Of a stretch of 64,000 bases of DNA, positions 18,086 to 27,413 are shown one piece after another. Below the pieces are notes generated by a model. That model did no database searches and had not been told where the DNA came from. It saw only the letters and a list, made by a program, of their open reading frames with translations. The position numbers were made by a program, and so were the translations under genes. This stretch comes from VAZQ01 sp963763365 (GTDB lineage Bacteria; Pseudomonadota; Alphaproteobacteria; Rhizobiales; Xanthobacteraceae). Each line of letters starts with the position of its first letter. Positions within the stretch are counted from its first letter, which is position 1. Location: positions 62,001 to 126,000 of the forward strand of contig CAVXOE010000005.1 in assembly GCA_963763365.1 (NCBI GenBank), given 5' to 3'.

Positions 18086-18850
18086 TTACCCACGAATGCC
18101 GGTCGGTCGCGCTGACATTACTCTGGATTCTGATCCAGATGCCCCGGCCGTCGCTTGCCGCTGCCCGCGGTATTGCGCCTCCCGGGCGCATTTCGCGACA
18201 TGCGCGTCGCGATTGATGACCTGCAGGTTTGGCGCGCCCCAAAACGCCAGGAGCGCCGGCCAGGCGGTATCCCGATGCTCCTGCCAGACCTGAAACAACG
18301 GCACCTGGTGGTCGACCTCGGCGGTTTTCCAGAGCCGGGCCCCGCTCTGCGCGCAACGGCGTGATTGCCGCCGCTTGAGCACCTGCACAAAATCGCTGGG
18401 CGCGTTCCACAGCCGCCACGCGATGACACAGCAGGCGTGCCATTCGGCGTTACCGTTCGGCCCCCTGCCCCAGAGATCGCAGTGCCATCCGAGGCGGTAG
18501 ACCGGCTGCCCGCAAACGCAGCAGTGTCCCGGCCCGCGGCTGAACCGCACATCGCGGAATGGCGCCGGCGGCATCCGGAACGATGCGGCGCCGCTTGCGC
18601 CGTCCGGCTCCAGCGACCATGCCCATCCGGCAGGCGTGCCGCTGCGGGTCGCGAGCGCGCGTGCCAGGCGGTCGGCGCGCAGCGGATGAACCCGCCAGTA
18701 GCCGTCGACCGCCAGCCGCGGCGTCGGTGGAATGAAAGCGCGGCCGAGCGCGTGCGTCAGCACCGGCGCCGGAAACAGCTGGGGCATGGCCCTGGTCAGG
18801 CGCGCCAGCGATTGCCGGTTTCGATCCGCGCGCCACTCCGACCCTTTCAT
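18086..18850 (-). CDS. HNH endonuclease-like protein with cysteine pairs
   Basis: Protein of 254 residues. The C-terminal part looks like an HNH finger: AEVDHQVPLFQVW near 178-189 (Asp180-His181), then NLQVINRDAHVAKC near 208-221 with Asn208, His217 and Lys220. Upstream cysteines form possible metal knuckles: HCCVCG at 109-114, WHC at 122-124, HACC at 138-141 and Cys166. HNH proteins cut or nick nucleic acid, but no restriction, toxin or phage partner is adjacent. Start chosen at ATG 18850 near the conserved MKGSEWRADR; the open frame extends to 18970. I do not recognise a named family. The basic N-terminus could bind DNA. Confidence 0.65.
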   Translation of the reverse strand: MKGSEWRADRNRQSLARLTRAMPQLFPAPVLTHALGRAFIPPTPRLAVDGYWRVHPLRADRLARALATRSGTPAGWAWSLEPDGASGAASFRMPPAPFRDVRFSRGPGHCCVCGQPVYRLGWHCDLWGRGPNGNAEWHACCVIAWRLWNAPSDFVQVLKRRQSRRCAQSGARLWKTAEVDHQVPLFQVWQEHRDTAWPALLAFWGAPNLQVINRDAHVAKCAREAQYRGQRQATAGASGSESRVMSARPTGIRG

Positions 18851-19039
18851 CGCGCCCAGCCCCATGCGAGGCGCGAATCCTGCCAGCAAAACGTAAAGCC
18901 TTTGTCTTTGACCTGTCGCAAAGCCTCGATGGCAGGCGTGCGCGCGGCGACGTGTCCCGCTTAACCCCAAAGTATGAGTGGGTTTTCGCTAGACGCCGTC
19001 GGGGCAGTTCCCGCAATATGGCCACAACGGAGAGTGGCC

Positions 19040-19795
19040 TTGAGTGACGATTTCATCCTCGAAACCGAGCAACTCACGAAGGAATTTGCCGGGTTCGTGG
19101 CGGTGAACGGCGTCAACCTGCGGGTCGCGCGTGGCTCCATTCATGCGCTGATCGGCCCGAACGGTGCTGGCAAGACCACCTGCTTCAATCTGCTGACCAA
19201 GTTTCTGCGGCCGACCCGCGGGCGCATCACCTACAAAGGAAACGACATCACCGCGATGGCACCGGCCGACGTCGCACGGCTGGGGCTGGTGCGTTCGTTC
19301 CAGATTTCCGCGGTCTTTCCGCATCTCACCGTCCTGGAAAACGTGCGCGTGGCGTTGCAGCGAAAGCGCGGATCGTCGTTCGATTTCTGGCGCTCCAAGC
19401 GCGTGCTCAATGCCTTCGACGAGCGCGCAATGTCGCTACTTGCCGACGTCGGCCTGACCTCGTTCGCCGAGTGGACGGCGGCGGAATTGCCCTATGGCCG
19501 CAAGCGCGCACTCGAGATCGCGACCACATTGGCGCTCGATCCCGAAATGCTGCTGCTCGACGAGCCCATGGCCGGGATGGGACACGAGGACATCGAGCGC
19601 ATCAGCGCGCTGATCAAAACGGTCTCGGCCGATCGCACGGTGCTGATGGTCGAGCACAATCTCAGTGTCGTTGCCAACCTGTCTGACCGCATCACGGTGC
19701 TCACGCGCGGGCATGTGCTGGCCGAAGGCGACTACAAGACGGTCTCGGCCAATCCGAAAGTGCGGGAAGCCTATCTCGGGGTCGGCCATGCTTAG
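19040..19795 (+). CDS. livG: Branched-chain amino acid-type ABC transporter ATP-binding protein (LivG)
   Basis: ATPase of a Liv/HAAT importer, about 251 residues. Walker A IGPNGAGKTT, the LivG-type signature LPYGRKRALEIA in place of LSGGQ, and Walker B MLLLDEPMAGM are present. I prefer the TTG at 19040, preceded by GGAGAG, over an ATG at 18974 that adds a non-family N-terminus. Its end overlaps the livF start by 8 bp. First gene of a five-gene importer with livF, binding protein, livH and livM. Confidence 0.9.
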   Translation: MSDDFILETEQLTKEFAGFVAVNGVNLRVARGSIHALIGPNGAGKTTCFNLLTKFLRPTRGRITYKGNDITAMAPADVARLGLVRSFQISAVFPHLTVLENVRVALQRKRGSSFDFWRSKRVLNAFDERAMSLLADVGLTSFAEWTAAELPYGRKRALEIATTLALDPEMLLLDEPMAGMGHEDIERISALIKTVSADRTVLMVEHNLSVVANLSDRITVLTRGHVLAEGDYKTVSANPKVREAYLGVGHA

Positions 19796-20504
19796 CCCTG
19801 ACGTCGTGCCGTTGCTCGCAGTCGATGGCCTGCAGGCGTGGTACGGCGAGTTGCACGTACTGCACGGCGCTACGTTCGACGTGCGCACCGGCGAAGTCGT
19901 GACGCTGCTCGGGCGAAATGGCGCGGGCAAGACCACGACGCTCAAATCGATCATGGGCATCGTCGGCCAGCGGACCGGATCGGTGCGTTACGAGGGCACC
20001 GAACTGATCCGCCTGAGCAGCGATCGCATTGCGCGGCTGGGGCTCGCGTTCTGTCCGGAGGAGCGCGGCATTTTCGCCAGCCTGGATGTGCAGGAAAATC
20101 TCATGTTGCCGCCACGGGTGAAGCCCGGTGGCCTCGACCTCAAGCAGATCTTCGAACTGTTTCCCAACCTCGAGGAGCGGCTATCGAGCCAGGGGACCAA
20201 GCTGTCCGGTGGCGAGCAGCAGATGCTCGCCATTGGGCGCATCCTGCGCACCGGCGCGCGTCTCCTGCTGCTCGATGAACCCACCGAGGGCTTGGCGCCG
20301 GTCATCATTCAGCAGATCGGCAAGACCATCGGCATGCTCAAGCAGCAGGGCTTCACCATCCTCCTGGTGGAGCAGAATTTTCACTTCGCCTCGACGGTGG
20401 CGGACCGCTACTACGTCATGGAACATGGCAAGATCGTCGAAAGCTTTGCCAATTCCGAACTGGACGCGAACCTCGAAAAGCTGCACGACTATCTCGGGGT
20501 CTGA
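19788..20504 (+). CDS. livF: Branched-chain amino acid-type ABC transporter ATP-binding protein (LivF)
   Basis: Second ATPase of the Liv-type importer, 238 residues: Walker A LLGRNGAGKTTT, signature LSGGEQQMLAIGR, Walker B LLLLDEPTEGLAP. The ATG at 19788 overlaps the livG end, indicating coupling; the longer open frame upstream is a shadow of livG. Ligand specificity comes from the binding protein that follows 52 bp later. Confidence 0.94.
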   Translation: MLSPDVVPLLAVDGLQAWYGELHVLHGATFDVRTGEVVTLLGRNGAGKTTTLKSIMGIVGQRTGSVRYEGTELIRLSSDRIARLGLAFCPEERGIFASLDVQENLMLPPRVKPGGLDLKQIFELFPNLEERLSSQGTKLSGGEQQMLAIGRILRTGARLLLLDEPTEGLAPVIIQQIGKTIGMLKQQGFTILLVEQNFHFASTVADRYYVMEHGKIVESFANSELDANLEKLHDYLGV

Positions 20505-20556
20505 ATACGAAAAGCGCCGGTTCAGCCGGCCCCCAAAGAGGAAGAGGAGCAGTACC

Positions 20557-21762
20557 ATGAAGGGTTTAGTCAGTCTGACCGCGCTTACGGTTGCCCTGGC
20601 GGCCAGCGCCGCACACGCACAGCAAACCACCGTCAAGATCGGCGTGCTGAGCGACATGTCGAGCCTCTACTCCGACCTCGCCGGGCCCGGCTCGACCGCC
20701 GCCGCCAAAATGGCGATCGCCGACTTCATCAAGGACAATCCGAACGTCAAGGTCGAACTGGTCAGCGCCGACCATCAGAACAAGCCCGACATCGGATCCA
20801 ACGTCGCCAACAAGTGGTTCGATACCGAGGGCGTCGACATGGTCATCGACGTGCCGAATTCCGGCGTGGCGCTCGCGGTCAGTCAGATTGCCGCCAGCAA
20901 GAACAAGGTGTTCATCGTTTCCGGCGCCGCCGCGTCCGACCTGACCGGTCCCAAGTGCAACGCCAGCACGGTGCATTGGACCTACGACACCTGGATGCTC
21001 GCCAACGGCACCGGCAAGGCGCTGGTGAAGACCGGCGGAAACACCTGGTTCTTCCTCACCGCCGACTACGCCTTCGGCCATGCGCTCGAGCGCGACACCG
21101 GCGCCGCGGTCGAGGCCTCCGGAGGCAAAGTGCTCGGCAAGGTCCGCCATCCGCTCAACACCAACGACTTCTCCTCGTTCCTCCTGCAGGCGCAAAGCTC
21201 GAAGGCGAAGGTCATCGGCCTCGCCAATGCCGGCGGCGACACCGTCAACGCGATCAAGGCCGGCGCCGAATTCGGCATCGTCAAGGGCGGCCAGAAGTTC
21301 GCCGGCTTGCTGGTGTTCGCGACCGACGTACTCGCACTCGGCCTGCCGACCGCGCAAGGCCTGACGCTGACGGAAACCTGGTACTGGGACGCCAACGACG
21401 CCAACCGCAACTGGACCAAGCGCTGGCAGCAGGAGCGGCCCGGCAAGTTCCCGACCATGGTGCAGGCCGGCGTCTATTCCGGCGTCACGCACTATCTCAA
21501 AGCCGTCGCGGCGCTCAAGAGCGGCGCCGACGGCAAGGCCGTGGTGGCGAAGATGAAGGAGATGCCTACCGACGATCCGCTGTTCGGCAAGGGCGTCGTG
21601 CGTGCCGACGGCCGCAAGACCCACGACGCTTTCCTGTTCGAGGTGAAGAAGCCGGCCGAGTCCAAATACCCCGGCGACTTCTACACGCTGCGCGCCACGA
21701 TCCCGGCGGCGGAAGCGTTCCGTCCGCTCAAGGACGGCGGCTGCCCGCTGGTCAGCGGCTAA
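20557..21762 (+). CDS. ABC transporter substrate-binding protein, Liv/HAAT type
   Basis: Periplasmic type I binding protein of 401 residues with a signal peptide ending AAHAQ (cleavage near residue 21) and the Peripla_BP_6 start TVKIGVLSDMSSLYSDLAGPGS. The GAGGAAGAGGAG stretch upstream gives a strong ribosome site. Homologues bind branched-chain amino acids, amides, urea or aromatic acids. The acyl-CoA dehydrogenase at the end of this operon suggests a carboxylic acid rather than a free amino acid, but this is an inference. Confidence 0.93.
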   Translation: MKGLVSLTALTVALAASAAHAQQTTVKIGVLSDMSSLYSDLAGPGSTAAAKMAIADFIKDNPNVKVELVSADHQNKPDIGSNVANKWFDTEGVDMVIDVPNSGVALAVSQIAASKNKVFIVSGAAASDLTGPKCNASTVHWTYDTWMLANGTGKALVKTGGNTWFFLTADYAFGHALERDTGAAVEASGGKVLGKVRHPLNTNDFSSFLLQAQSSKAKVIGLANAGGDTVNAIKAGAEFGIVKGGQKFAGLLVFATDVLALGLPTAQGLTLTETWYWDANDANRNWTKRWQQERPGKFPTMVQAGVYSGVTHYLKAVAALKSGADGKAVVAKMKEMPTDDPLFGKGVVRADGRKTHDAFLFEVKKPAESKYPGDFYTLRATIPAAEAFRPLKDGGCPLVSG

Positions 21763-21780
21763 GCGGGACACTCGCTGAAT

Positions 21781-21868
21781 CGCCCCACCCTGAGGAGCAC
21801 CCGAAGGGTGGGGCGATCCGCTCCCGTCCTTCGCGACGGCGGCTTCGCCGCCTCCTCAGGACGGGGAT
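21781..21868. repeat. Two hairpins between binding-protein and permease genes
   Basis: Hairpin one has arms cgccccaccc/gggtggggcg at 21781-21815; hairpin two has arms cccgtcct/aggacggg at 21823-21865 with an inner ggcggc/gccgcc stem. Such elements after a binding-protein gene can stabilise its mRNA and lower expression of the downstream permeases. It also resembles group-specific dispersed palindromes. Confidence 0.7.
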
Positions 21869-21887
21869 GCTCCAGGGTGATGCGTGC

Positions 21888-22775
21888 ATGTTCGAGATTT
21901 TCGGCATCCCATCGCAGGCGCTGTTCGGGCAATTGCTGCTCGGGCTGATCAACGGCTCGTTCTACGCGCTGCTCAGCCTCGGGCTTGCCGTCATCTTCGG
22001 CATGCTCAACATCATCAATTTCGCGCACGGCGCCCAATACATGATGGGGGCATTCGCGGCCTATCTGCTGCTGCAGTATTCGGGGCTCGGCTACTGGCCG
22101 GCGCTGATCGTCGCGCCGATCCTGGTCGGCTTGGTTGGCATAGTGATCGAGCGCACCATGCTGCAATGGCTCTACAAGCTCGACCACCTCTACGGGCTGC
22201 TGCTGACATTCGGCCTCGCGCTCATCATCGAGGGCGTCGCGCGCAACTTCTACGGCTCCGCCGGGCTGCCCTACCAGATGCCGGAATCGCTGACCGGCGG
22301 CCAGAATCTCGGCTTCATGTTCCTGCCGAATTATCGCGCCTGGGTGATCGCCCTGTCGTTGGTCGTGTGCTTTGGAACCTGGTTCGTGATTGAGCGCACC
22401 AAGCTCGGCTCCTACCTGCGCGCCGCGACCGAGAACCCGACGCTGGTGCGCGCCTTCGGCATCAACGTGCCGCGCATGATCACGTTGACCTACGGCTTCG
22501 GCGTCGCGCTGGCGGCGCTGGCCGGCGTGATGGCGGCGCCGATCTATAACGTGAGCCCGCAGATGGGCTCCGACCTCATCATCGTGGTGTTTGCCGTGGT
22601 GGTGATCGGCGGCATGGGCTCGATCATGGGCGCCATCGTGACTGGCTTCGGGCTCGGCGTCGTCGAAGGCCTCACCAAGGTATTCTTTCCCGAAGCGTCG
22701 AACACCGTGATCTTCGTCATCATGGCGATCGTGCTGCTGATCCGGCCGGCTGGCCTGTTCGGAAGGACCGCCTGA
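21888..22775 (+). CDS. livH: Branched-chain amino acid-type ABC transporter permease (LivH)
   Basis: Inner-membrane permease of 295 residues with about eight hydrophobic segments. Motifs: INGSFYALLSLGLAVIFGMLNIINFAHGAQYMMGA in segments, and GGMGSIMGAIVTGFGLGVVEG. The start at ATG 21888 was chosen from family length; the open frame upstream is antisense shadow and repeat. It is followed with a 1 bp gap by livM. Confidence 0.94.
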   Translation: MFEIFGIPSQALFGQLLLGLINGSFYALLSLGLAVIFGMLNIINFAHGAQYMMGAFAAYLLLQYSGLGYWPALIVAPILVGLVGIVIERTMLQWLYKLDHLYGLLLTFGLALIIEGVARNFYGSAGLPYQMPESLTGGQNLGFMFLPNYRAWVIALSLVVCFGTWFVIERTKLGSYLRAATENPTLVRAFGINVPRMITLTYGFGVALAALAGVMAAPIYNVSPQMGSDLIIVVFAVVVIGGMGSIMGAIVTGFGLGVVEGLTKVFFPEASNTVIFVIMAIVLLIRPAGLFGRTA

Positions 22776-22776
22776 C

Positions 22777-23769
22777 ATGGCGACCGCGACCGAAACCACG
22801 GCCGCCACCACCGCCGGCCTTGCCGCCACCAAGCCGAGCGCCGCAGCCAACCGCAGCGAGATGATCGCGTTGGCGATCATGGTCGCGGTGCTCGCGGTGG
22901 CGCCGTTCGTGATCTACCCGCTGTTCCTGATGCAGGCGTTGTGCTTCGCGCTCTTCGCCTGCGCGTTCAACCTGCTGATCGGCTATGTCGGACTTCTGTC
23001 CTTCGGCCACGCTCTGTATTTCGGCTGGGCCAGCTATCTGTCGGCGCATGCCGCCAAGGTCTGGGGCTTGCCGCCCGAACTCGCGATCCTGACCGGGGCT
23101 GCCACCGCGGCCGGCCTCGGTCTCATTGCCGGTCTGCTCGCCATCCGCCGGCAGGGCATCTACTTCGCGATGATTACGCTCGCGCTGGCGCAGATGATGT
23201 ACTTCTTCGCGCTCCAGGCGAAGTTCACCGGCGGCGAGGACGGCATCCAGGCGGTGCCGCGCGGCAAGCTGTTCGGCTTCATCGATCTGTCCAATCAGAT
23301 GACCATGTACGTGTTCGTGGTGGTCGTCTTCCTCGCCTGCTTCCTGTTCATCCACCGCATCATCAATTCGCCGTTCGGCGAGGTGCTCAAAGCGATCCGC
23401 GAGAACGAGCCGCGCGCGGTCTCGCTCGGCTACAAGACCGACCGCTACAAGCTGATCGCCTTCGTGCTGTCGACCACGCTCGCCGGCGTCGCCGGCGCCA
23501 CCAAGGCCATCGCGTTCCAGATCGCCTCTCTAACCGACGTGCACTGGACGATGTCGGGCGAGGTCGTGCTGATGACGCTGGTCGGCGGGCTCGGAACCAT
23601 TTTCGGACCGGTGGTCGGGGCCTTCGTCATCGTGGCGATGCAGAACTATCTCAACGCGCTCGACCAGTGGGTGACGGTGATCCAGGGCGTGATCTTCGTC
23701 GCCTGCGTGCTCTTGTTCCGCCGCGGCATCGTCGGCGAACTCGCGCACCGGCTGCGCATCAAGCTGTGA
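22777..23769 (+). CDS. livM: Branched-chain amino acid-type ABC transporter permease (LivM)
   Basis: Second inner-membrane permease, 330 residues. After an Ala/Thr-rich N-terminus it has the LivM signature AFNLLIGYVGLLSFGHALYFG and a late GGLGTIFGPVVGAFVIVAMQNYL. Forms the channel with LivH. It ends 7 bp before the acyl-CoA dehydrogenase gene, which is therefore probably cotranscribed. Confidence 0.94.
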   Translation: MATATETTAATTAGLAATKPSAAANRSEMIALAIMVAVLAVAPFVIYPLFLMQALCFALFACAFNLLIGYVGLLSFGHALYFGWASYLSAHAAKVWGLPPELAILTGAATAAGLGLIAGLLAIRRQGIYFAMITLALAQMMYFFALQAKFTGGEDGIQAVPRGKLFGFIDLSNQMTMYVFVVVVFLACFLFIHRIINSPFGEVLKAIRENEPRAVSLGYKTDRYKLIAFVLSTTLAGVAGATKAIAFQIASLTDVHWTMSGEVVLMTLVGGLGTIFGPVVGAFVIVAMQNYLNALDQWVTVIQGVIFVACVLLFRRGIVGELAHRLRIKL

Positions 23770-23776
23770 CAATTCC

Positions 23777-26032
23777 ATGGACCTGTTGTTGAATGAAGAG
23801 CAGTCTCTGCTTCGGCAAAGCGTGCAGGCGTTCGGCCGCCGTCTCGGCGGCGGGACAAGCATGCGGCGTCTGCGGACGCTGCCTGGCGGCTTTCTGGCGC
23901 GCGAGTTCGAAGAAGCCGCGGCGGCCGGCTGGCCTGGACTGCTGCTCGCTCCCGACAACGGCGGCAGTGGGCTCGGGCTGACCGAACTCTGCCTCGTCGC
24001 CGAGGAGTTGGGTGCCGCCTTGTCGGCGCTTGCGCTCACGCCCGCGATCGGCGGCATCGTCGCGCTCGGGGAAAGCGCCGTGCCGCTTCCAACGAACCTG
24101 CTGGCGGACGCCCTCGCCGGCAAGGCATTGGTCGTTCCGGCGTTCGCGAGCTCCTCCGCCGGCGACGAACAGCCGATCGCCTCCAAGGAAGGCTCACGCC
24201 TGTCAGGCATGCGGGTCGCAGTACCGGCGGCCTCGGCGGCGACGGGATTCATCGTCAATGCGACGATCGGGGACGACGCCGCGCTGATCTATATCCCGCG
24301 TGACTGCGCCGGCATGCATATCGTCGAGAAGATCGCCATCGACGGCACCGTGCTGGGAGAGGTGGTTCTGGACGGCATACCACTCGCCGGCACCATGTTG
24401 CTGGCGCGAGGCCCCGCCGCGCAGGCGCTGAAACGCAAGATCGGCATCGTGCTCAATTTCGCGCTCGCCGCCGAACTGCTCGGCCTCATGCAGGCGGCGG
24501 CTAACCGTACGCTCGATTACATGCGCATCCGCGTCCAGTTCGGCCGTCCAATTGGCTCGTTTCAGGCGCTTCAGCATTGCGCCGTGAACGACCATGCGCA
24601 GGTCGAAGCGACCCGTTCGCTGCTCTACGAGGCTGCCAAGCTGACGCAATTCGACGACGATCTGGAGGCGCTGTCGTGCGCCGCCAAGATCAAAGCGGCC
24701 GAGGCAGCCCCCGCTCTGATCGCGTCGTGCATCCAGATGCATGGTGCGATCGGCTTCACGGACGAACACGATATCGGCCTCATGCTCAAGCGGGCGATGA
24801 CATTGGCGGTCACCTACGGCCCTCCGAGCGCGCAACGGCGACGTTATTCGACCCTGCTCGGCGGCCGCACTGGGATTGCGCTTCCCGATATTCGCAGCCC
24901 CGACGACAGCGGCGAGGCGTTTCGCCGCGAGGTGCGTGAGTGGATCGAGCAGACGTTGCCCGGCGATTTACGCGATCTGCCGACCCGCCCGCCGGTCGAC
25001 CGCGCAACGTGGTGGCACCGCCAGCTCTTCGCGCGCGGATGGATCGCACCGCGCTGGCCGAAGGCGTACGGCGGCATGGCGGCGCCGCTGCAGGAGCAGA
25101 TCATCCTGATGGAGGAACTGGGCCGCGCCGGCGCGCCGGAACTCTCCGCGCAAGGCATCAGCCATATCGGGCCGATCCTCATCGCGTTCGGCAGCGAAGA
25201 GCAGAAGGCGCGCCACCTTCCCGGCATTCTGTCGGGCGAAAATATCTGGTGCCAGGGCTATTCCGAGCCCGGCGCCGGCTCAGACCTCGCCAGCCTGCGC
25301 ACCGCCGCAGTGCTCGATGGCGACAGCTTCGTCATCAACGGCCAGAAAATCTGGACGACCTGGGCGCATCATGCCGACTGGATGTTTGCCCTGGTGCGCA
25401 CCGACCCGGCGGCCGTGAAGCAGGCGGGCATCTCGTTCATCCTGATCGACATGAAGTCGCCCGGCATCACGGCACGCCCCATCCGCACCATCGCGGGCGA
25501 CGACGAAGTGGCCGAGGTGTTCTTCGACAACGTCCGGGTGCCGCGCGAGAATCTGATCGGCGAACTCAATGATGGATGGCGGATCGCCAATGCGCTGTTG
25601 GCGCACGAGCGCCTGCAAAGCTCGAACCCGCAGAAGTGCGTCGCTGCGCTGGCGCGCGTGAAGAAAGCCGCTACGGCACCGGGTGCCGCCCATGATCCGG
25701 TTTTCCGCGACAAGCTCGCGACCGCCGAGATCGAAGTACTGGCGCTGTCGGCGGCCTATGAACATGCCGTGGCGCTGACACGCGCTGGCCGTCAGCTTGG
25801 CCCGGAGTCGTCGTTCCTGAAGCTTGCCGCCAGCGAACTCCACCAATCGCTTGCAGCCCTCGCGGTCGAAGCCTCCGGCAGCAATGGCGCCATGCTGGAG
25901 CCGGTCGTCGTCGGCAACGGCACGGTGCACCCGTCCGTGGCCTTCCTGCAGAGCCGCCGCGAAACCATCTTCGCCGGCAGTTCCGAAATCCAACGCAACA
26001 TCATTGCCAAGCGGGTCTTGAACCTGCCCTGA
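23777..26032 (+). CDS. Fused double acyl-CoA dehydrogenase
   Basis: A 751-residue protein with two acyl-CoA dehydrogenase units in tandem. Unit one (about 1-360) ends in MHGAIGFTDEHDIGLMLKRAM. Unit two (about 375-751) has EPGAGSDLASLRTAAVLDG, the nucleotide-site segment NGQKIWTTWAHHADWMF, and the C-terminal FAD motif SEIQRNIIAKRVL. In many bacteria these are two separate subunits used for steroid side-chain or dicarboxyl/aryl-CoA oxidation; here they are one chain. It follows livM closely, so its substrate is probably the CoA ester of the imported acid. Confidence 0.9.
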   Translation: MDLLLNEEQSLLRQSVQAFGRRLGGGTSMRRLRTLPGGFLAREFEEAAAAGWPGLLLAPDNGGSGLGLTELCLVAEELGAALSALALTPAIGGIVALGESAVPLPTNLLADALAGKALVVPAFASSSAGDEQPIASKEGSRLSGMRVAVPAASAATGFIVNATIGDDAALIYIPRDCAGMHIVEKIAIDGTVLGEVVLDGIPLAGTMLLARGPAAQALKRKIGIVLNFALAAELLGLMQAAANRTLDYMRIRVQFGRPIGSFQALQHCAVNDHAQVEATRSLLYEAAKLTQFDDDLEALSCAAKIKAAEAAPALIASCIQMHGAIGFTDEHDIGLMLKRAMTLAVTYGPPSAQRRRYSTLLGGRTGIALPDIRSPDDSGEAFRREVREWIEQTLPGDLRDLPTRPPVDRATWWHRQLFARGWIAPRWPKAYGGMAAPLQEQIILMEELGRAGAPELSAQGISHIGPILIAFGSEEQKARHLPGILSGENIWCQGYSEPGAGSDLASLRTAAVLDGDSFVINGQKIWTTWAHHADWMFALVRTDPAAVKQAGISFILIDMKSPGITARPIRTIAGDDEVAEVFFDNVRVPRENLIGELNDGWRIANALLAHERLQSSNPQKCVAALARVKKAATAPGAAHDPVFRDKLATAEIEVLALSAAYEHAVALTRAGRQLGPESSFLKLAASELHQSLAALAVEASGSNGAMLEPVVVGNGTVHPSVAFLQSRRETIFAGSSEIQRNIIAKRVLNLP

Positions 26033-26230
26033 CGGGAAGCGTCCGGCGGCGCGGCCACCGTTGCGGCGCGCTGCCACATTCGCCCGGCTTGCCGGACAAT
26101 ACCCAGGTGCTACTCTCCGGCACGGGACGCCGCCCATCGAGCCGCCGGGCGAATGATGGGACGGCGTCCGCGGCAATTCGGATCGCGGGCGCGAATACCG
26201 AAAATCATAAGCGGATTGAGGGAGTAGACG

Positions 26231-27262
26231 ATGTTCGAGGGACGAATGCTGACCCTGGGATTGGTCACGGCGGCGCTTGCCGTCGCCGGCGCGGCGAACG
26301 CGCAGGAGATCAAGCTCACCTTCGCCGACCAGAATTCGCCGACCGGGTGGGGCCCCTCCCATGCGCTGCAGCCCTGGGTGAAGCAGGTCGAGGAGGCCAC
26401 GAAAGGGCGCGTCAAAATCCAGGTCTATCCCTCCCAGACGCTGATCAAGGGCGTAGACATGTGGAAGGGCATTCGCAGCGGCATCGCCGACATCGGCTGG
26501 TGCGTGCAGGGCTACTGGCCCGAGCAGACGCCGCTCTCCGACGTCGCGTCGCTGCCGTTCCTGCCGATCACCTCGGGCGAGAAGGGCAGCGAGGTGCTCT
26601 GGAAGCTGTACGAGAAGTATCCATCGATCCAAAAGGAGTACGGCGAGATCCAGCCGCTGGTGCTCTACACCAGTTCGCCCAACCTGCTCCTTTCCAACAA
26701 GCGGGAGGTCAAGACGCTCGACGACTTCAAGGGCCTGAAGTTCCGCGTCCTGGGCGGCCCACCGACCGAGATGGCCAAGGCGCTGGGCGCAGTGCCGACG
26801 CTCATCCCGATGCCGGATGTCTACCAGTCGCTCGACAAGGGCGTGGTCGACGCGGCTGCCGCCCCGTGGGAGGCGGTGCATGGGTTCCGGCTCTATGAGG
26901 TGGTGAAGAGCTACACCGTCGCGCCGTTCTATGCGGCGTATTTCTCGATCTGCGCCAACCGGCAGAAGATCCAGAGCCTGCCGAAGGACGTGCAGGAGCA
27001 GATCATGAGCGTCAGCGGTCTTGTCGGCGCGAAGTTCTGGGGCAAGAACTTCTTCGACACCGCCGAACAGGGCGTCATCGAACGGGCCAAGGCCGGTAAC
27101 TACGAGCTCAACCGTTACCAGGTGCCCCCGGAGGAACTGGCACGCTGGAGCAAGGTCGCCGGCGAACCGATCTGGAACGAATGGGTGAAGAAGATGGAGG
27201 GCAAGGGGCACAAGGAAGCCCGCGATGTCCTCAATTCCGCGGTCGAAATGCTGAAGAACTAG
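26231..27262 (+). CDS. TRAP transporter solute-binding protein (DctP family)
   Basis: Periplasmic TRAP receptor of 343 residues. Signal peptide ends GAANAQ (cleavage near residue 24). DctP landmarks include GRVKIQVYPSQTLIKGVDM, LDDFKGLKFRVLGGPPTEMAKALGAVPTLIPMPDVY in segments, and KGVVDAAAAPW; the Arg in KFRV usually binds the ligand carboxylate. The 198 bp gap before it shows no gene. It works with the DctQ and DctM genes downstream; separated from them by a dispersed palindromic repeat. Confidence 0.94.
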   Translation: MFEGRMLTLGLVTAALAVAGAANAQEIKLTFADQNSPTGWGPSHALQPWVKQVEEATKGRVKIQVYPSQTLIKGVDMWKGIRSGIADIGWCVQGYWPEQTPLSDVASLPFLPITSGEKGSEVLWKLYEKYPSIQKEYGEIQPLVLYTSSPNLLLSNKREVKTLDDFKGLKFRVLGGPPTEMAKALGAVPTLIPMPDVYQSLDKGVVDAAAAPWEAVHGFRLYEVVKSYTVAPFYAAYFSICANRQKIQSLPKDVQEQIMSVSGLVGAKFWGKNFFDTAEQGVIERAKAGNYELNRYQVPPEELARWSKVAGEPIWNEWVKKMEGKGHKEARDVLNSAVEMLKN

Positions 27263-27304
27263 CGCGCAAGCCGGTGGCGTTGGCTTCGTCTCCATCCTCC
27301 ACTT

Positions 27305-27383
27305 GTCCCCGCGAAAGCGGGGACCCAGCTCTCCGTCGGGCAACTCTCGTCGCAAGGAACTGGATGCCCGCTTGCGCGGGCAT
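27305..27383. repeat. Paired palindromic intergenic repeat (REP-like)
   Basis: Hairpin gtccccgc-gaaa-gcggggac at 27305-27324 and hairpin atgcccgc-ttgc-gcgggcat at 27364-27383. It is the reverse-order copy of the element at 6151-6227. Placed between the TRAP receptor gene and the membrane subunits, it may adjust relative expression. Confidence 0.8.
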
Positions 27384-27413
27384 GAGCGGCAGCCCTGTTG
27401 GTGACAGATTCCA

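Noticed and set aside
18048..18443. Alternative C-terminus of the HNH-like protein in another frame, ending near the palindrome
   Set aside because: The tail is short and has no recognisable features; the frame used for the HNH residues ends properly at 18086.
20128..20556. Extended N-terminus for the Liv-type binding protein
   Set aside because: The upstream part is a shadow of livF; a signal peptide and strong ribosome site mark the start at 20557.
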